Both the position numbers and the translations under genes were made by a program. Below the pieces are notes generated by a model. It was not told the origin of the DNA. It worked only from the letters and a program-made list of their open reading frames with translations, and did not search any database. From Siphonodentalium dalli (Eukaryota > Mollusca > Scaphopoda > Gadilida > Siphonodentaliidae), in NCBI GenBank assembly GCA_032622095.1, contig CP136064.1:188155794-188219793 (forward strand): a stretch of DNA of 64,000 nt, written 5' to 3'. Shown piece after piece: positions 32,772-41,008 of this stretch. The first letter of the stretch is position 1, and each line of letters starts with the position of its first letter.

Positions 32772-32854
32772 TTTCCCAATCATACATATGATAATATAAG
32801 AACGATAAATGATTGTATTTACAATATTTTATTTATATACATAATATAATTTAA
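32580..32854. repeat. Intergenic stretch with (TA)n microsatellite
   Basis: Between the TBP-like stop and the TTAA MITE. It contains an alternating TA run at about 32739-32767 and C-rich text. No gene. Confidence 0.75.
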
Positions 32855-33446
32855 AGGGGTACTGTACGCCAAATGTGTGTGTGTGTGTTGTTGGTTTCTA
32901 TAGTCTCCGAGTCTGAGAATAAGGTAACACTTTTTTCATTATTTGAAAGTCTGTTGAGTACGAAGTAGTGTTACGGATGACAAATTTACCGGAATGCAAA
33001 AATAAAAATTGTCGTTGTCGAGTAATTTTTGTACAGTTTTCAACCAAATGAATCAAATAAAAGTTATATTATAGGCATACTAGTCCCATATAATCATTTA
33101 AGTTATTGTATCGTCGCTAGTCAGTGAGTGGCTTGAGTGTTCTCCCCGTATCATCATAATATTTTAAGCGATCGTGTGTGCGATCGGTTTAACAAGCCAG
33201 TATCCCTCATTTACTTTATTTGATTACGCAAATTCGTAATTTAATTGACGCCATTTTATGGCTCCAGTCATAAATTCAATTTATATCAAATTATTAACTT
33301 TTAAATTATTAAATTTTAAGATAGCCTATTAACCTGAGCGTTTACAGAATACATCTTCGACTCAAATTACTTATGTTTCTATATATGATCGATATTAGAT
33401 CGTTGTTGTCACCGGAAATTTAATGAAAATGGCGTACAGTACCCCT
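32855..33446. mobile_element. TTAA-flanked MITE, 592 bp, in the Polinton centre
   Basis: The ends are AGGGGTACTGTACGCCA and TGGCGTACAGTACCCCT with TTAA at 32851-32854 and 33447-33450. The interior has a GT microsatellite and no ORF. It lies in the convergent gap between the TBP-like and protease genes, so it disrupts no coding sequence. Confidence 0.9.
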
Positions 33447-33485
33447 TTAAAGAGTGTTTCTCTCGTTGTCGCTAATGAAGAGCGT

Positions 33486-33932
33486 TTACAGAATATATTT
33501 CAACATAAAATCCTTAATAATTAAATCATTATACATATAATTATTGGCACTGAAACGCCTCATTATATTTTCTGGACTGTATCCACACAGTTTATAGAAT
33601 GCAAAGTATATGCAATAGGGACCGCATATATTAGAACCCTGTAATCTGTAATCATTACACTCGTAACGAGGTCCATTCAATAACAACACGTGTTTAAATC
33701 GTCCGTTGTAACACTCAGGTTTTAACCCCATCGGGTCGAAGAACTCAGATAGTTTATGTTCATGGAATATCATCAATGTCCAGTGGTGTCCAGGTTGGCT
33801 ACTCTCGTCAGTGTTAACTATATACATCCGGGGATATTGGATATAAAGAGGTAATTTGTCTATGGGACAAACATCTATCTCATTATGGTTTGTGAAACTA
33901 TTTATCACCCTCATGAGTCCGCGTGTATTCAT
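33486..33932 (-). CDS. pro: Adenain-like maturation cysteine protease
   Basis: Intact 148-residue ORF of the C5/ULP-type protease that cleaves capsid precursors in adenoviruses and Polintons. The catalytic His is H50 in GHHW, the acidic residue is D66 in FFDP, the oxyanion Gln is Q98 in LQGSN, and the nucleophile is C103 in NICGPYC. The order His-Asp-Gln-Cys and the spacing fit the family, though the protein is shorter than adenovirus protease (about 200 aa). The ATG shares one base with the major capsid stop (TAATG), so this is the last gene of the minus-strand block. An AACGCTCTTC motif overlaps its stop codon. Confidence 0.92.
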   Translation of the reverse strand: MNTRGLMRVINSFTNHNEIDVCPIDKLPLYIQYPRMYIVNTDESSQPGHHWTLMIFHEHKLSEFFDPMGLKPECYNGRFKHVLLLNGPRYECNDYRLQGSNICGPYCIYFAFYKLCGYSPENIMRRFSANNYMYNDLIIKDFMLKYIL

Positions 33933-35193
33933 TATTCAATGCAAACTTTACGACTCTCGTCAACTTTGAGAGCGGCAGGAAATTTGGCATAAACAATTAC
34001 CGTACAATTGTCTTTTAAAGCCGATGAGAATTTAATCTCAAGGCGTGTGTGGCCTTTCTGAGGTATGACTCTATCGTGATTAATTCCTTGCGGGTTTATC
34101 CTATATATGCAATAACCTTTTGCATAATCCTCATAAGTAATATGAACGGCTTTTCGTTTCACATCTTTTATTATCGTATTGTAAGCTTCTACATATTCCT
34201 TACTGGTAAAGTTCGGTTGTAGTGCTTGGGCGGGCATAGACTGCCCGTTGACGTAAAATCCGATGAAGTTGCATCCAAAAGTCGCAAAGTTGAACGGGTT
34301 CTTATCGCGTGAACCGCTTTCAGCCTTTGATGATACTAAGGCAATAATACAGCTACTAGGTACGTCTCCTTGAAATAGATTATCTTCTCCCAAACTGAAT
34401 GCACCTTTTTACACTGTATACGACTTTATAATAGATTTTGAAAAAGGATAACACGCATTCCTTTTCTTGAGTGACTCAGTATGACTGAGTAATACACCTG
34501 GGTTAACTTTCACAGTCGCTAGTCTCAAATTAGCTTCCTGTATTTTCAACTTGTATGTCTCAGTGGTTCCCGTATACATCAGTCTAAAAACATCTCTTGT
34601 CTGCCAGAATTTTAACGTGAGCGGGAGACCATTTAGTAGTAATTTGTCCTGTTGGAAGAAGTCAAGCTGAATTGATCCCATAATATCCATTATTTGACTA
34701 GTACGGGTTGTTTTGGACCTGTAATACAGGCCAGAGTTCCCGCTTTTCGAATCTGCCAGGTCCATACCACCTGCCGTGTCCTTTCGAACGCTTGTCCATG
34801 TAGCTGTTCCTTACGTTCAGTTTCTAAGAGTACATCGAAATATGCTTTGTATGGATAATTCGGCCCGACTTCACTCAGGGGAACTTGCTGTATATTCAAA
34901 TTGACCTGCGAAAATATTGAATGTAGGGGTGCATTTATCAGACCCACATCGTCATTAACGGTTAGAGCCGAACCATCTTGCTTGGTTATTTTGAGTTTGA
35001 GAAGTAGCAATGTGCGTTTGAGGTCCATGTAGGTTGTGGCCATGGCGGGAATATTGAACTCCAAAGCTGCAGTGTCTGTCAGTTGATTCACGGGCCTGTA
35101 ATTTATCCATTCTGTCGATTGTATTCCACTGTCAACCGACGGCGATTCAAATAATGCCAATTTATCGGTATGGTACTCTCTGTATTCATTCAT
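33932..35193 (-). pseudogene. mcp: Major capsid protein (double jelly roll), two lesions
   Basis: Hexon-like major capsid protein of about 420 codons. The N-terminal part (from 35193) begins MNEYREYHTDKLALF with the typical LALFESP phrase. The frame shifts near 34790, and the middle part continues with GLYYRSKTTR and FFQQDKLLLNGLPLTLKF. An in-frame TAA at 34411-34409 then breaks it before GEDNLFQGDVPSS and the C-terminal FNFATFGCNFIGFYVNGQSMP. The order and phrases match Polinton capsid proteins, whose two jelly rolls form trimeric capsomers. It overlaps the protease by one base and follows the small basic protein by eight bases. Both lesions are small, which suggests recent loss. Confidence 0.93.
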
Positions 35194-35201
35194 GATTTTG
35201 G

Positions 35202-35519
35202 CTAATCGAATATAGTTTTCACTTTCTTAGTATTATTAGCCAAACCGCTAGCTAACACTCTCTTATTGGTTTTTTTGGACGCCTTACGTGCGTGTGTCAA
35301 CTTATTTTCTGCAACTTCGGCCTTAGCCATTTCAATCGCTTGCGCGACGGGCGTCACTACGTTAATATGTGGTTTTAGAACGTCTTCTTCACTATCACTA
35401 TTTTGAGTTCTGTCAATAAAGTAGCGACCCTCATTATCTGGCGTTAACTTCCCATTAATCATGTCCCTGAAATGTTTTCTCCACTTTTCAATATCGGTTG
35501 GAATATACGTGATCGACAT
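35202..35519 (-). CDS. Small basic protein preceding the major capsid gene
   Basis: Intact 105-aa ORF. The N-terminal half is mixed (YIPTDIEKWRKHFRDMINGK) and a middle part reads PVAQAIEMAKAEV. The C-terminal third is strongly basic (RKASKKTNKRVLA, TKKVK). It overlaps the minor capsid gene by 32 bp and ends 8 bp before the major capsid start. I do not know its function. The place between the two capsid genes and the basic tail suggest a DNA-binding or internal virion protein. Confidence 0.75.
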   Translation of the reverse strand: MSITYIPTDIEKWRKHFRDMINGKLTPDNEGRYFIDRTQNSDSEEDVLKPHINVVTPVAQAIEMAKAEVAENKLTHARKASKKTNKRVLASGLANNTKKVKTIFD

Positions 35520-35925
35520 GTTTCTTCAAATGTAGTGTACAAGTCACTCTTTTTTCTGCATTTATTTTAGAAAGTTTATCGCCTGTTATAAAAATCCTGA
35601 GACGCTGAAGTTTATCCTGCCTTACGTTTATGTAGAATGAGTCCTCAAAACTCCGCCAATCACCCGTATCACGTGTGTCTCTCTTTATAACCCTGAGGAT
35701 GGGGGATGATGTGTCACAAGCTATTGATTCTCCGCATATGTCCGAGCAAATATATAATAAATCCGTGTCTATATGATCAGTTATATTTATGTCTTTCAAA
35801 CAACATAACCACGTTCCTTCCAATATTAATACACCAGGTAACTCTATTGTGAAGTCGAGAGGACGATTATCTGGATATTTATCAATGGAATTGTCGCTAG
35901 TCAGGTACAGATAATAATTATCCAT
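35488..35925 (-). CDS. Minor capsid (penton-like) protein
   Basis: Intact 145-aa ORF with the start typical of Polinton pentons: YYLYLTSDNS, YPDNRPLDFTIELP, then GTWLCCLKDINI. This matches a single jelly-roll protein for the five-fold vertices. Strand-forming segments continue to the end (RLRIFITGD, RVTCTLHLKK). It lies between the membrane protein (4-bp gap) and the small basic protein (32-bp overlap), within the capsid block. Confidence 0.85.
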   Translation of the reverse strand: MDNYYLYLTSDNSIDKYPDNRPLDFTIELPGVLILEGTWLCCLKDINITDHIDTDLLYICSDICGESIACDTSSPILRVIKRDTRDTGDWRSFEDSFYINVRQDKLQRLRIFITGDKLSKINAEKRVTCTLHLKKHVDHVYSNRY

Positions 35926-35929
35926 ATGA

Positions 35930-36427
35930 CTAGTTTCTAATTTTTTTCAAAAGAGAATCAATATTCATCTCTTCTCTTATAGTTTTATCAACATCACTGA
36001 ATATATACTTGAAGTCAGACCACTGGTTATACGGAATACTTAAAATCGTCAGAGTGTTATTCACAACTCGCCTAATGTCTGTATAAATGTGCCCTTGATT
36101 ATTACAGACTGTTACCGTAATGTTTGAGGGTATTGCCCACTTTTTCACGAAACCACAGGGGTGTTGTTCGTAATCATGGGGGTGTGACTCATTCGTATGA
36201 CGTAATTCATAGTCCACCGGCTCACGCGGTATCTTCTTTGGAACTAAAATAAATGGTAGTGACAGAGTTATTGCCATAATAGTAATTCCTATCCATTTAA
36301 GGAGATTCATATGTAGACGACCGCGTTCTGTTTGAAACATATTCGTCAAGGTACCTGTTCTATTATCCACGATTGTAATGGTTCCCGTGGATAGCTTACT
36401 CTTATTAATTTTGATATCTGGCGACAT
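35930..36427 (-). CDS. Single-pass membrane protein, unknown function
   Basis: Intact 165-aa ORF. One hydrophobic segment (WIGITIMAITLSLPFILV, about residues 45-62) follows a basic, soluble N-terminus; the C-terminal about 100 residues contain two Cys and N-glycosylation-like sites (NIT, NNT). The topology could be type II or type I. It overlaps the integrase stop by 23 bp and precedes the penton gene by 4 bp, so it is a regular member of the minus-strand block. An envelope, entry or membrane-remodelling role is possible but not shown. Confidence 0.7.
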   Translation of the reverse strand: MSPDIKINKSKLSTGTITIVDNRTGTLTNMFQTERGRLHMNLLKWIGITIMAITLSLPFILVPKKIPREPVDYELRHTNESHPHDYEQHPCGFVKKWAIPSNITVTVCNNQGHIYTDIRRVVNNTLTILSIPYNQWSDFKYIFSDVDKTIREEMNIDSLLKKIRN

Positions 36428-37535
36428 CGGACTCTAAAATCCATGAATTAAATTTGTCAGGCCATGAATGCCAGTGCACCATGACTTCAGTTTGACCCTT
36501 TCGTTTCCTCTTTTTGACAATTTTATATATTCTGTAAACTGTATCGTCATCAACGCGCACCCTTTGAAGTTCTGACTCGTAGAAAGCGCCCTCAATGGCT
36601 TCATCCAAGAAATCTGTCAATGTATACACGGGTATGTTCTGCCTGTAAAACTTCTTAGTCACTTTGAACAACTCTCCAGTCCATTTCTGAGAATATTCTC
36701 GGTCAAAAACTGCTTTGGTATGTGATATTCTAACGATATAATTTACATTGTATTTGAACTTTTTCTTCAATTTACTTTTAACACCTCCCTTCTGTCTTAT
36801 TAACCACTGATCAAGGCGAGACTCATCTTCATTCTCAACAGTTATTGAGTCAGGGGTGGTACCCAACGAACGATGTATGGTATGGTTATAACTTTTCACA
36901 ATATCTTGTAGAATGTCGATATATCTAGCATTATTATGCTTTATCATATAACGTGAAATCTTCTGCTTTATAGTTTTTATGGCCCGTTCCGAATAATTTG
37001 CCTTTGTTTCGTTTCGCGTAAAAATTTGAGATATATGAAGACCCTTAAGGTAACTTTTGACCCGTTTGTTTGTGAATTCCGAACCACGGTCCGTTCGGAG
37101 GAGGCGAGGGGTTCTTCCACCTTCAAATATATGTTTCATAGCATTGATCACATTAATTGCAGTTTTTCTCTTTATAGCATCGCACCATAGCTTCCTAGAA
37201 AAAATGTCAATCATTATTAACACGTACGTGTAATTGTCGTTGTCTTTGGAAACATCATTCATATCCATGAGGTCTCCATCCCATTGACTGTCAGAAGCGT
37301 TTACAATAACACGAGACCTCGGGAATTTTCGTCTAACACTTTTTGATAGGGAATAACTTTCATGATTTTGTAGCCACGCCACAATCTCGCGCTTGGAAAT
37401 GATGTGCTTATTTTCAGATTTTACAGTCTGACGCAACTTTGTAGCTCCTGAGTACGATGCGGTGTGACCCGGATTAAAATAAATAGAACTCAAATAATCT
37501 TTCCAATCGGCCATATTGTTCACAGTGATATCCAC
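36405..37535 (-). CDS. int: Retroviral-type integrase with chromodomain
   Basis: Intact 376-aa integrase that inserts the linear element by strand transfer. The catalytic core follows the DDE order: D88 in WDGDLMD, D149 in RTDRGSEF, E183 in NYSERA, with 33 residues between the last two. An SH3-like C-terminal region is followed by a chromodomain (about 332-375: YRIYKIVKKRKRKG, VMVHWHSWP, NSWILESDV), which in host proteins reads methylated histone tails and may guide insertion. Met8 is an alternative start that would avoid the 16-bp overlap with the upstream gene. No clear HHCC zinc finger is visible. The gene has no lesion. Confidence 0.96.
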   Translation of the reverse strand: MDITVNNMADWKDYLSSIYFNPGHTASYSGATKLRQTVKSENKHIISKREIVAWLQNHESYSLSKSVRRKFPRSRVIVNASDSQWDGDLMDMNDVSKDNDNYTYVLIMIDIFSRKLWCDAIKRKTAINVINAMKHIFEGGRTPRLLRTDRGSEFTNKRVKSYLKGLHISQIFTRNETKANYSERAIKTIKQKISRYMIKHNNARYIDILQDIVKSYNHTIHRSLGTTPDSITVENEDESRLDQWLIRQKGGVKSKLKKKFKYNVNYIVRISHTKAVFDREYSQKWTGELFKVTKKFYRQNIPVYTLTDFLDEAIEGAFYESELQRVRVDDDTVYRIYKIVKKRKRKGQTEVMVHWHSWPDKFNSWILESDVARYQN

Positions 37536-37897
37536 CGTTTCTTCTTTATCTTCGTCAGTCTACCGGCGATTATACCCAGAGGTCTAGATATTTCACGCTT
37601 AATCTCTCTTATTTTCTTTTTTCTTTGTTTAGTGTGTGTCTTTTTCGATGTATTATTAGATGTGTTAACTCCTGATTTTTCTATTGCCTCCTGAGGTTCA
37701 GTCGCTTGAACTGTATTAACAATCTGATTATTCATCGGGTCCCTTTCTTTATTCATTTCGTCAGAATGGCTACTATTGTTTGCCGAGATGTCGCTGTGTT
37801 CAATATCAGGCTCCGATGAAACTTTTTTGAGTTCACTTTTTTCTGTGTACATCATATATCTTTCATACGGGATCAAAACAGTTTTCTTCACAGACTC
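37520..37897 (-). pseudogene. Small Lys-rich protein, split from its start by a hAT element
   Basis: The body encodes about 123 residues, beginning KKTVLIPYERYMMY, followed by a low-complexity Ser/Asp/Asn centre and a basic tail (KQRKKKIREIKREI). A VLIPYERY-type start is familiar for a conserved small gene next to the integrase in Polintons, but I cannot name a function. The natural ATG is at 39494-39492, where TGATG also ends the previous gene; the hAT element sits in codon 4. The in-place start is only GTG at 37891. The C-terminus overlaps the integrase start. Confidence 0.75.
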
Positions 37898-38212
37898 CAG
37901 GCTTGGGGCAATTACTTGTGAATGTAATTAATTACAATTACAATTACTTCAACATTTTTCAATTACAATTACAATTCCCATTACATCTATTTCACAATGT
38001 AATTAATTACAATTACAATTACTTTGAAATGTAATTCAATTACAATTACAATTACATTTCAGCACATCATTGAAGTAGGAACACTTTTTTATTTATATAA
38101 ACTCTATTTGATAACAAAACATAAATTTAATACAAGCAAGATGAAATACACAGTGAAGCACACTTGGTACAGTGTAGGTGTTCGTAGAACTGAGCGAATC
38201 ATGATTTATAGC

Positions 38213-38426
38213 TGGCAATTCCAGCGTGTTGCATTGGCAGCTTGTAGTCGGGTTGATCTTCTAGAAATTGGAATGATATCAGAGATTTATGAACTTTGCT
38301 AACTATCTTCAATGCTTTGGCATTCTTGGCCGATGTTTTTGCATACTGAAAGATCCTAGTAGGTTGTTGATCACTTGCTGATGGTGCTTGTGTGACTGTG
38401 GATTCATAGACATCTTGATGCTTTCG
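38213..38426 (-). pseudogene. Second hAT transposase exon remnant
   Basis: After the acceptor TTTTATAG, about 64 codons stay open (KHQDVYESTVTQ, TRIFQYAKTS) until a TGA near 38213. The KHQ phrase completes the zinc finger of the upstream exon. Ser/Thr/Gln-rich linker text is typical after a BED finger. The rest of the transposase is deleted. Confidence 0.6.
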
Positions 38427-38797
38427 CTATAAAATGAAAATAATTTTTAGTAACACACATGTATCCATCATTTAATTATTATGGGAATAAGACTATCTCA
38501 GTAAGTCAGACACACAGCCAGGCCAATTGTAAAGGACAATGAGATAATCAACACTCTGATTGTTAATTAGAGTCATAAACTTAATTAGCCTTTGTGGCCA
38601 CCAGCTTAATGGTAACACAATGCCGCCACTAGACAGTGCTAATTGGGGGATTATTGAGGCAGGGATTTGTCCCCACTTTGTCATTCAGTTGCAAATTAGA
38701 AGGGACAATAAACAATGCATATACCAATACCACCATATGACTGAATTTATATGTCAATGGAATTAAACAAAACTAATACATAGAAATGGAAACTTAC

Positions 38798-38950
38798 CTT
38801 CAGATGTGTCACAAAATTGGAGGTAACTTTTTTGGAACTGGATATTGTAGTTGGGCAAAGTTTGCACTTCGCTTTCATAGGACACGGTGTGTCTTTCTGC
38901 AAATTAAAATGCTGCCAGATTTTTTGTAGACATGTTGATAGCATTAGCAA
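38798..38950 (-). pseudogene. hAT transposase exon with BED zinc finger (remnant)
   Basis: The reading includes KAKCKLCPTTI and SNFVTHLK, the C-x2-C...H pattern of BED-type zinc fingers found at the N-terminus of hAT transposases. The exon ends at AAG|GTAAGT (38798/38797). An acceptor at 38428-38427 would join it in phase 0 to an exon starting RKHQDVYES, which supplies the second His. The catalytic hAT domain is missing. Confidence 0.75.
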
Positions 38951-39493
38951 TGGTTGGTATGAATTTCTACCATAACAGATGGAGATAACGAAACATGATC
39001 ATAAGTAAAGAGTGATATATTATAGTGATCTATTGTCAATTATTTGAAGTTGGTTTCTCATTGTATTTATCAAAACAAGCCTTCTAGTAGGCTTCTACCT
39101 CAAAGGTTAACCAATGCTTAAGCAAACAAACAGGAGGTGTCAACTGAATTCACAATTGAGACACAGTTGATAAAGACTCAGTGTTGTGACAACATAGTGA
39201 TAGCCAGTCACCAGTCTTACGCTTTGAAATTTGGAGAAAAAAAACATTTGAAGAAACCATTGGATGAATCATGAAAGCGAACTTTGAGAAGAAACAAGTA
39301 CCTGTGATTTTGAAGTAATTGAAATTAAGACCCTAATTACAATTACAATTACATCCTAACCAATTACAATTGCAATTACATGTAATTGAGAATAAACTCA
39401 ATTACCAATTACATGCAATTACTTGAAAAAATGTAATTAATTACAATCAATTACAATTACAAATTACAATTACCCCATCCCTGACAGACTCCA

Positions 39494-39817
39494 TCACAAA
39501 AACTGTTTCAACTTAGGTTCAACGATGTTCAACATCAAAGCAATAGCGGGGGAGTGATTAATGACACTTTTTATTTTCCTCAACAAACTCACAGATTTAT
39601 CACCCAATAATATATAAAATGATTTATAGCGCCGTAATTTAGCTTTTTGTTGAACTGTAACTGTTAAAATTTCATGTAGTAAATTGATCGTAATTTCAAC
39701 CAGAACTTTCAACTGATTATTAGTTATCGATGTCAATAACGCATTTCGTTGAGATCTTGATTGGGTTGATGACAATATTCTGACAAAATTTAACTCCTTA
39801 CGTAATAATCGACTCAT
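39494..39817 (-). CDS. Small helical protein after the packaging ATPase
   Basis: Intact 107-aa ORF, basic and Leu/Ile-rich (LLRKELNFVRIL, LVEITINLLHEIL, KLRRYKSFYILLG), probably all-helical. It starts 40 bp after the ATPase stop and ends in TGATG, sharing one base with the next gene's original ATG. A gene of this kind and place is common in animal Polintons, but its function is unknown to me. Confidence 0.75.
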   Translation of the reverse strand: MSRLLRKELNFVRILSSTQSRSQRNALLTSITNNQLKVLVEITINLLHEILTVTVQQKAKLRRYKSFYILLGDKSVSLLRKIKSVINHSPAIALMLNIVEPKLKQFL

Positions 39818-39857
39818 TTTATCGTCGCGACTCAGCTCCGATACTGTCCCCTTCTTA

Positions 39858-40523
39858 TTACGTGGTAGGTACGTAAATTATAGGGTCTTGGATGGGAAAT
39901 ACGTCTGTTCGTAGTCCGTATTTATCCTCAGTGTGAGGGGACATATCTATTATAAGATACGCAAATGGTTTCTTCCTACAATCCTTGTATGCATCAATGA
40001 GTACTTTAGATTTACCGGGATACAATTGTCTACCCAATGTGGAAATTTGTGATCCATCCCTCAAATTTTTGAATAAAATTAGATACCACGTGTTTAAGGC
40101 TATAGTTCTCGCCGCCTTGCCTTGTGCGTATAAATTTTGTGAAATAAATAGCACCGAAAGACAGCGATGATGAGTTTGCTGCGTAAATAGTAATTCAATC
40201 TCTTTTTGGTCAATAATACGATGCATCAAGTCATCTAATATTAACATATTATGTTTACCATCAGCAAATTCTTCGATTTCTGTTTGGGTAGGTAATCCTT
40301 GATGCATGACCAAATTTTCGATTGATGATTCAATTTCATCATAGAAATTTTGATAAATACCGTAACAGTACATTATTTTCTTAGGTGGATCTCTAGAATA
40401 CATTCCACTAAGATTTTGTAGGAATCTGTAGACCCATCTCGTCTTACCAGAACCAGTCGGCCCATTGATGCAAATACTAGAACAAGGTTCAAATGGTATG
40501 GCGCTATGGTTAGTTGACCCCAT
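39858..40523 (-). CDS. atp: FtsK/HerA (A32)-type genome packaging ATPase
   Basis: Intact 221-aa ATPase. Walker A is GPTGSGKT (residues 21-28), Walker B is MLILDD (93-98), and a sensor-like SQN is at 128-130. The compact size, with the P-loop almost at the N-terminus, fits the viral A32 packaging branch, which pumps DNA into preformed capsids. It is the first gene of the minus-strand block read from the right end. The right TIR, with its TATA copies, starts about 500 bp upstream, so transcription probably begins in the TIR. Confidence 0.95.
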   Translation of the reverse strand: MGSTNHSAIPFEPCSSICINGPTGSGKTRWVYRFLQNLSGMYSRDPPKKIMYCYGIYQNFYDEIESSIENLVMHQGLPTQTEIEEFADGKHNMLILDDLMHRIIDQKEIELLFTQQTHHRCLSVLFISQNLYAQGKAARTIALNTWYLILFKNLRDGSQISTLGRQLYPGKSKVLIDAYKDCRKKPFAYLIIDMSPHTEDKYGLRTDVFPIQDPIIYVPTT

Positions 40524-40819
40524 TTTTGTTCACTGTGTCCTATTTATTAGTAGCTATACAGTTCTTATATACATCATAAGTAAACATTTGTTATGGAAGG
40601 CGTGTGTAGATCAGCTTTATATGGGTCGAAAGTGTGGTCTGATAAGGTTGATGGAAGAGAACGTGTCGGTTGAAGAGGCTATGGCAGGAACGAATATCTT
40701 CGGTGAAGATACAGAGGACCATTCTAATGTTCAGAGACACGTAAAAAAAACTGGTGTAAACGAATTACCATGATGACACTGCAACCTGTAATATTATAAA
40801 TACCTACAGTTCTTATAAC
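40524..40819. other. Leader region between ATPase start and right TIR
   Basis: No minus-strand ORF. A plus-strand ORF (40465-40773) antiparallel to the ATPase start has a plausible acidic tail but no recognisable family, and is not called as a gene. Confidence 0.5.
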
Positions 40820-41008
40820 ATCATTGGTGCGGTGTCTTAGCACCTGTACGTATTATGTATACATATTTTTTATAACTAATTATCGCGATAATGCTAACAA
40901 TGACACAGCTTATCACCTTACATGATCATACCCTGTTAAAAAACTAATGATGTTCAGACACGCTATCGATAACTTAATTGAAAGCGTGTCTGAACATGCA
41001 TAAAAGGA
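40820..41008 (-). repeat. Third, partial 341-bp subrepeat inside the right TIR
   Basis: TAGCACCTGTACGTATTATGTA, CTAACAATGACACAGCTTATCACC and the TGTTCAGACACG hairpin repeat the outer subrepeats. The unit is cut off at about 40830. It gives the right end two and a half units and the left end two. Confidence 0.85.

Larger units (their letters stand above)
37898..39483 (-). mobile_element. Non-autonomous hAT transposon, 1,586 bp
   Basis: Perfect 8-bp target duplications ACAGACTC (37890-37897 and 39484-39491) flank ends of the form CAGGCTTGGGGCAATT / AATTACCCCATCCCTG. Both subterminal regions are packed with AATTACAATTAC repeats, likely transposase-binding sites. Inside are remnants of transposase exons with a BED zinc finger, so this is an internal deletion derivative of an autonomous hAT element and not a simple MITE. 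Confidence 0.92.

Noticed and set aside
40465-40773. 102-aa plus-strand ORF opposite the ATPase start
   Set aside because: Half lies antisense to the ATPase. The remaining acidic tail shows no family, and there is no sign of a promoter.
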